Positions 59,894-64,000 of a stretch of 64,000 nt of DNA are shown one piece after another (position 1 is the stretch's first letter; each line of letters starts with the position of its first letter). The notes below the pieces were generated by a model. It did not search any database. It was not told where the DNA came from and saw only the letters and a list, made by a program, of their open reading frames with translations. The stretch is taken from positions 1-64,000 of the forward strand of contig CAYGKA010000017.1 in the NCBI GenBank assembly GCA_964350445.1, written 5' to 3'. Made by a program: the position numbers and the translations under genes. The DNA comes from Hwanghaeella sp964350445 (GTDB taxonomy: Bacteria; Pseudomonadota; Alphaproteobacteria; UBA8366; Aestuariispiraceae).

Positions 59894-60134
59894 CTTGGTT
59901 CCTTCGCCTGTCATGCCGGCAATACGGCTTCTGTTCTTGGTCCCGGACCGTCTGATGGCGGAACGCAGCCATGATACGCTCATCCATCGAACAGTCGAAT
60001 TTTGCGAATAGGTGAATATTGCGTTTCCGGGCCGTTCCCGTCTACGTTCGCACCTCGGTTCAATAAGGCAATGCGGGACGCGCGTTCAAACCGCTTGCCA
60101 CCCAATTTCAAGACTATGGAGGGATGTCGATACC

Positions 60135-61985
60135 ATGAGTGAGAGCAACATCGTTAGGATTGATCGACATCCTGGACGTTCGGCACAGACATTCGGAATC
60201 GCCCGCGAATTGGGTACGGATCCGGCATTGATTCACGAACCGCCGGTTGGCGTCGTCGGCACGAAGGGCGACAGCCAATGTTATATGGGCGTTGTCGACA
60301 AAGTCGATGCCATACACGAGGCATTGAAAAGCCGTATCGGCGGCGAAGAAGGCCTCCTCAAGATGCGGCTGATTCAGCCCGAATATACGATCGCCACGTC
60401 GGACGGCATTCGCAACGGCACGCCCGAAATGCGGTATTCGCTGATTGGCCGGGAAGTCACGAACGATGCGCTGTGCGAGCATTTCGCCGCAAGCGGGCTC
60501 GCGGGCATCATTGCCGTCGTCGCCTGCGACAAGCCGCCGGTGGGCACGCTCGCCGCCATTCTGGAGCACAATGAACCCGCCATCATCATGTCCGATGGCC
60601 CGATCCACCCCGGCAAGCACCCGAAGACGGGCGACGCGATAGACCTTGTCAGCGCCTATCAGGTCGCCGGCAACCCCGACGCCGAACTGCAATACGACAT
60701 TGCGTTCCACGCTTGCCCGGGGATCGGCAGCTGCGGCGGCATGTTCACCTATAACACCATGCAAACCTTCATCGGTGTCGTCGGCATGCAACCGTTGCAC
60801 ATGGTGGCGCCGGCCTCCGACGATGTGCGACGGACCAAGGAGTTCCCGAAGGAACTGGTCGGGTACCTGGAAAACATGATGGCTAAGGGGTTGCGGCCGC
60901 GCGACATCGTGGTGCGCGATTCCATCCGAAACGCCGTCATCGTCGCAATGGCCATCGGCGGCTCGACCAACGTGGTCCTGCACGCACCGGAAATCGCCCG
61001 GGCCGCGGGCTATGCCGATTTCTGGACGGAAATCATGACACCGGAGGAGTTCAATCACCTCTCGCAGCATGTCGTCCCGGTCATCACCGATGCTCGGCCC
61101 TATGGCCTCTATTCGATGGTCGACATCGACAATGTTGGGGGTGTCCAGGTCATCGTCAGCGAGTTGCTGGACGCCGGCCTCCTGAACGGCGATATGCTCA
61201 CATGCACGGGCGAGACATTGGCCGAACAGGTGACGCGTCTGGGCAAACCGCGTGCAGACGGCCAAGTGGTCTATTCGGTCGACAAACCCTACAAGCCGAC
61301 CGGCGGCCTGCGCATTCTGGGCGGCAATCTGTCGCCCGATTTCTCCGCCGTGCTGAAACTCGCCGGCGTGGAAAAAGGCCTGGAGAACAACGTCTTCAAT
61401 GGTAAGGCACGGGTCTTCGAGGGTGAAAAAGGACTGCTTCACGCCTTGGACAAGTCGCCCGACAGTTTCCAGGACAATGATATCGTGGTCGTCCGTTACG
61501 AAGGGCCCAGCGGCGCGCCCGGAATGCCGGAGATGCTCGATTCGACGTCACGCATCACCACGCTATGCCGTGAGCGGAACATTGTGGTGGCGCTAATGAC
61601 GGATGGCCGTTTTTCCGGCGGCTCCGTCGGTCTGGTCATCGGCCATGTCGGGCCGGAAGCCGCGGTTGGCGGGCCCATTGCCTTGATTGAAGCCGGGGAT
61701 GAAATCCTCATCGACCTCAACTCCAGCACGGTGAACTGCCTTGCCCTCGACGATCCGGCGACACTGGCCGCCCGCCGGGAGGCTTGGGAAAAGAAGGTTG
61801 CCGACAATGGGGGCATCCATCCGAATTGCGGGATCGCGGATACCCGCCTCCTTCAAAGAGCCAGGCACTCCGCCGTTCCCGCGACGAGGGGCGGCGGTCT
61901 GCACCCCAATCGCGAGGTCTGGGTCCGCGACCCCCGGAAGGCCGAACAATCGGGCTTCATCCCGAAGAACCGGTTCAAAGGATGA
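60135..61985 (+). CDS. IlvD/Edd-family dehydratase, divergent
   Basis: A 616-residue dehydratase of the dihydroxy-acid dehydratase/6-phosphogluconate dehydratase family. The Fe-S cysteines can be placed at GDSQCYMGVVD (~48), VACDKPPVGTLAAI (~133) and GSCGGMFTYNTM (~208), so the cluster site is complete. MTDGRFSGGSVGLVIGHVGP is the C-terminal signature. The sequence departs clearly from housekeeping IlvD, for example GGIHPNCGIADTRLLQRARH near the end, so a sugar-acid or other 2,3-dihydroxy acid is likely. The ATG at 60135 follows GGAGGG 10 nt upstream. Confidence 0.85.
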   Translation: MSESNIVRIDRHPGRSAQTFGIARELGTDPALIHEPPVGVVGTKGDSQCYMGVVDKVDAIHEALKSRIGGEEGLLKMRLIQPEYTIATSDGIRNGTPEMRYSLIGREVTNDALCEHFAASGLAGIIAVVACDKPPVGTLAAILEHNEPAIIMSDGPIHPGKHPKTGDAIDLVSAYQVAGNPDAELQYDIAFHACPGIGSCGGMFTYNTMQTFIGVVGMQPLHMVAPASDDVRRTKEFPKELVGYLENMMAKGLRPRDIVVRDSIRNAVIVAMAIGGSTNVVLHAPEIARAAGYADFWTEIMTPEEFNHLSQHVVPVITDARPYGLYSMVDIDNVGGVQVIVSELLDAGLLNGDMLTCTGETLAEQVTRLGKPRADGQVVYSVDKPYKPTGGLRILGGNLSPDFSAVLKLAGVEKGLENNVFNGKARVFEGEKGLLHALDKSPDSFQDNDIVVVRYEGPSGAPGMPEMLDSTSRITTLCRERNIVVALMTDGRFSGGSVGLVIGHVGPEAAVGGPIALIEAGDEILIDLNSSTVNCLALDDPATLAARREAWEKKVADNGGIHPNCGIADTRLLQRARHSAVPATRGGGLHPNREVWVRDPRKAEQSGFIPKNRFKG

Positions 61986-62044
61986 CATAGCCTGTCCCGG
62001 ACCAACACGTCCTGGCTCAAATCGACATTGCGCCTGCCGGGCAA

Positions 62045-62076
62045 ATGCGCGCGTTTCCGCCTAGAAACGCGCGCAT
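62045..62076. terminator. Perfect 13-bp hairpin after the IlvD-like gene
   Basis: ATGCGCGCGTTTC (62045-62057) and GAAACGCGCGCAT (62064-62076) form a perfect 13-bp stem with a 6-nt loop, 60 bp after the stop. No U-tract follows on either strand, so it may be a terminator of atypical form, an RNA-stabilising hairpin or a protein-binding site. Confidence 0.5.
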
Positions 62077-62393
62077 ATCCATGGTTGCGGTGGAGCGCGG
62101 CTTGGTAGTGTATTTACTTTGGGAACAGGAAAAACCGTCGCTCTAGCGTGTTGTTCTAAATTGAAAATAACGCAATCTGGCCGATTGGTATGACGTAAAA
62201 TCTGACATGACGTATCAGGTTGGGACGTGATGCCGGGTGTTTCCCGCCCAGAAATGGCCGGTGAGCTGAAGTCAGGATTTCCTCAAGCTAAGCGCCGGGT
62301 CCTTCGACATATTTTCGATTTCATTCGACCTCGTATCCTAACATGCATTTTGATGTCTATGCCGGCTGCGGCCTTCTTGGCATCAACAAGGAG
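62077..62393. other. AT-richer intergenic stretch before the pseudogene end
   Basis: About 315 bp with lower GC than its surroundings (for example ~62130-62220). No supported gene; small reading frames have no ribosome-binding site or motif. It may be decayed sequence. Confidence 0.4.
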
Positions 62394-62891
62394 TCATTGG
62401 ACGCTCTTGAGAAATTCTCGGGAGGCCGGGGACCCGGCTAAGCTTAGTTGGATATGGGCGCGTCAGTGCGGGCCAGGGGACATCGCGTCTTCGTATGCAA
62501 CGGCGAGGTCGGAAGGGCGGTTTTCTGCAAGAACCTCAATGAGAATCTCTACCTGGAGGAGATCCTTTCGGGATTTGAGGCTCTCGGGGCCGGCCTTTCG
62601 ACGGTTTGTGACAGTCAACTTGTGGATTGCATAACGTTCGGGTCGAGGAATGCGGACCAGTATTCCCTTGCGATAGACGGCTGCCGCTTGAAGCGGTTCA
62701 CCGATCAGATCGTTGAGGTGATGGAGCGATTGAGCGCTGACGCCGAGCGCCGGCAAGTCCTTGATATCTTCCTTCTCACCGAAAGAGGGCGTCAGGAACT
62801 CGACGAGCGTCTCGGAATTCGATTGGCGCCATCTCCAAATTCTGCCTTTGTCGATAGAAGGGACCGGTGCGAATTTGAAGGCCCTCAACAC
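62394..62891 (-). pseudogene. Nucleotidyltransferase (NTP_transf_8-like) remnant with nonsense codon
   Basis: The minus-strand frame holds a recognisable C-terminal half of a nucleotidyltransferase-type protein: SETLVEFLTPSFGEKEDIKD, LPALGVSAQSLHHLNDLIGE, RIPRPERYAIHKLTVTNRRK and SRKDLLQVEILIEVLAENRP. A TGA at 62463-62465 lies where the family usually has Trp after a Gly-Pro block; reading through it gives 22 more residues (RAHIQLSLAGSPASREFLKS...) to a second stop at 62394. The N-terminal half with the catalytic Asp residues is missing, and a stop lies at 62934-62936 in frame. I conclude it is a decayed gene, not a functional short protein. The opposite-strand frames here look like shadows. 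Confidence 0.6.
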
Positions 62892-63048
62892 GCCGCGTCC
62901 GCACCGGCGGCCGCAGGCGACGGGCGGGGCTTGTCATGAATGTTGATTTCATTTCAACTCCGGTTAGACTTCCCTGCGGAAACTTGTCCATCCTGTTCCT
63001 GTGGTAAATATCCCGGCAGGTATCCCCCGCAACGAGGAACATCCCTCC

Positions 63049-63945
63049 ATGGCCGCTTACGAATCTTCGACAACCAACAGATCTGTTGGCGACACACCGT
63101 TCGCCACCCGGCCTTTGTCTGAATATCTAGGTGTTGAAATCCTTGGGATCTCCATGCGGGAAGCCGTTGCTCCGGATGTCTTCCCGCAAGTCTACGACGC
63201 CTTCCTGCAACACCAACTGATCCTGTTCGACGACGTCGACCTGCCGCCGGAAACGCAGGTCGCCTTCGCCCGGAAATTCGGTGAGGTTCAAATTCATGTC
63301 ATGGATCAATATCATGCTCATGGCGGCCGATATCCGGAAATTTATTTTCTGACCAACTTGGACAGTGACGGAAATCCGACCGGCGTCCACCCGGATAAGG
63401 GCACGATGCATTGGCATACCGACGGATCCTGGAAATCCAGGACGGGCCAAGCGACCATGATGTACTCGGAAATCGTGCCCGAGACCGGCGGTGAAACCCA
63501 TTTCGCCAACATGTACAGCGCATGGGACGCCCTTGAGCAAAGCTGGAAGGAACGGATATCGGACCTGAAAGCCGTCCATAGTCTCGATTTTTCGCGGAGC
63601 CGCAGACATGGAGAGGATCCCCTCACGGACGCCCAAAGAAGCGAGATCCCCCCTGTCGCACATCCGGTCGTTCGAACCCATCCGGAAACCGGCCGCCGGG
63701 CGGTTTTTCTCGGCGATCATGCCGAATGTATAGAGGGAATGGCCTATGACGAAGGCCGCGCGCTTATCGAAACCCTGAATGTCCTGATCACCCCGGAAGA
63801 CCACGTCTATCGGCACTGCTGGCAACCGCGCCAATGCATCGTTTGGGACAACCGCTGCCTGCTTCACAGAGCCACCGCCTATGACACCGCGAATACGAAA
63901 CGGGTTATGCGACGCTGCACAATCGTGGGTGACGAGCCCTGCTGA
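63049..63945 (+). CDS. TauD/TfdA-family 2-oxoglutarate dioxygenase
   Basis: A 298-residue Fe(II)/2-oxoglutarate dioxygenase. The iron ligands are His and Asp in MHWHTDGSWKSR (~120) and the distal His in CLLHRATAYDTANTKRVMRR (~280), followed by the 2OG-binding Arg. MMYSEIVPETGGETHFANMY is typical of TauD. The ATG at 63049 has GAGGAA ~12 nt upstream; an in-frame GTG at 63001 is less likely. Members hydroxylate sulfonates, phenoxyacetates or other small acids and release sulfite or aldehydes. The gene is near the window end and its downstream partner is not visible. Confidence 0.92.
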   Translation: MAAYESSTTNRSVGDTPFATRPLSEYLGVEILGISMREAVAPDVFPQVYDAFLQHQLILFDDVDLPPETQVAFARKFGEVQIHVMDQYHAHGGRYPEIYFLTNLDSDGNPTGVHPDKGTMHWHTDGSWKSRTGQATMMYSEIVPETGGETHFANMYSAWDALEQSWKERISDLKAVHSLDFSRSRRHGEDPLTDAQRSEIPPVAHPVVRTHPETGRRAVFLGDHAECIEGMAYDEGRALIETLNVLITPEDHVYRHCWQPRQCIVWDNRCLLHRATAYDTANTKRVMRRCTIVGDEPC

Positions 63946-64000
63946 TCGCGCTATGCCGAGCCGACGGCCCAAGCAAATAACAGCATAATTCGGAAGGCCT

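Noticed and set aside
62448..62939. Plus-strand hypothetical protein of 163 residues
   Set aside because: The minus strand carries recognisable nucleotidyltransferase motifs in the same place, so the plus frame is a shadow.

Overview
The window looks like a chromosomal scaffold from a marine, aerobic, heterotrophic alphaproteobacterium, most likely of the Rhodospirillales type. Supporting signs are high GC, a form II CoxL operon, a DMSP demethylase (DmdA), a TRAP transporter, an Atm1-type ABC exporter, FCD-type GntR and GlxA-type regulators, and ethylmalonyl-CoA-pathway enzymes. I see no tRNA, rRNA, CRISPR, integrase, transposase or phage gene. One 100-base N gap (30095-30194) is flanked by two identical 55-bp copies, which looks like an assembly artefact.

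Layout. 1-5.5 kb: end of a PLP-dependent lyase, a GntR regulator, an M23 peptidase, formate-THF ligase, a crotonase and a Spx/ArsC-type protein. 5.7-16.4 kb: a secreted caspase-like protein with a C-terminal MlaC-like domain, an EamA permease, a PEP-mutase/ICL-family lyase, a GFA protein, an MttB-family methyltransferase with a GlxA regulator, an arsR-arsC pair (arsC frameshifted at an A8 run), dmdA and a 2OG-Fe(II) oxygenase. 16.5-20.3 kb: coxS-coxL-coxM (form II). 20.6-29 kb: an MscS/cyclic-nucleotide channel, a MarR regulator coupled to a hexapeptide protein, a membrane protein plus SodC, a SulP transporter without STAS, a MarR/GST divergent pair, CoxG and a Panacea protein. 29-36 kb: nitroreductase, Atm1-type exporter, deacetylase, DUF192 protein, lipoprotein and HPPD.

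36.2-42.9 kb holds what I consider the most interesting system. A tight minus-strand operon encodes a thermostable-hemolysin-family protein, an AMP-ligase-like protein, a heme-oxygenase-like (PqqC/TenA-fold) metal oxidase and an SDR. Directly upstream lies a second operon with a DUF6134-type exported protein and a two-component system. Both operons carry the same direct repeat CTTAC-N6-CTTAC 65-100 bp upstream of their first gene, so the two-component system probably controls both. This looks like a small, regulated, fatty-acid-derived biosynthetic pathway of unknown product.

43-45.7 kb: an MBOAT/SGNH O-acylation pair. 45.8-51.5 kb: a mesaconyl-CoA C1-C4 transferase (Mct-like), methylsuccinyl-CoA dehydrogenase (Mcd-like) and acyl-CoA dehydrogenase operon, divergent from a two-subunit 3-oxoacid CoA transferase. 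51.5-56.3 kb: a TRAP transporter, RutE-like reductase and intradiol dioxygenase operon. 56.6-64 kb: a MetE-core methyltransferase, FAH-family hydrolase, polysaccharide deacetylase, MaoC dehydratase, divergent IlvD/Edd dehydratase, a nucleotidyltransferase pseudogene and a TauD-family dioxygenase.

Together the genes suggest a cell living on algal and aromatic compounds. DMSP and methylated amines feed THF-linked one-carbon metabolism (DmdA, MttB, Fhs, MetE-like). Aromatic acids feed 3-oxoadipate and homogentisate routes. C2 units are handled by the ethylmalonyl-CoA pathway with an Mct shunt. All family assignments come from motif reading without database search.
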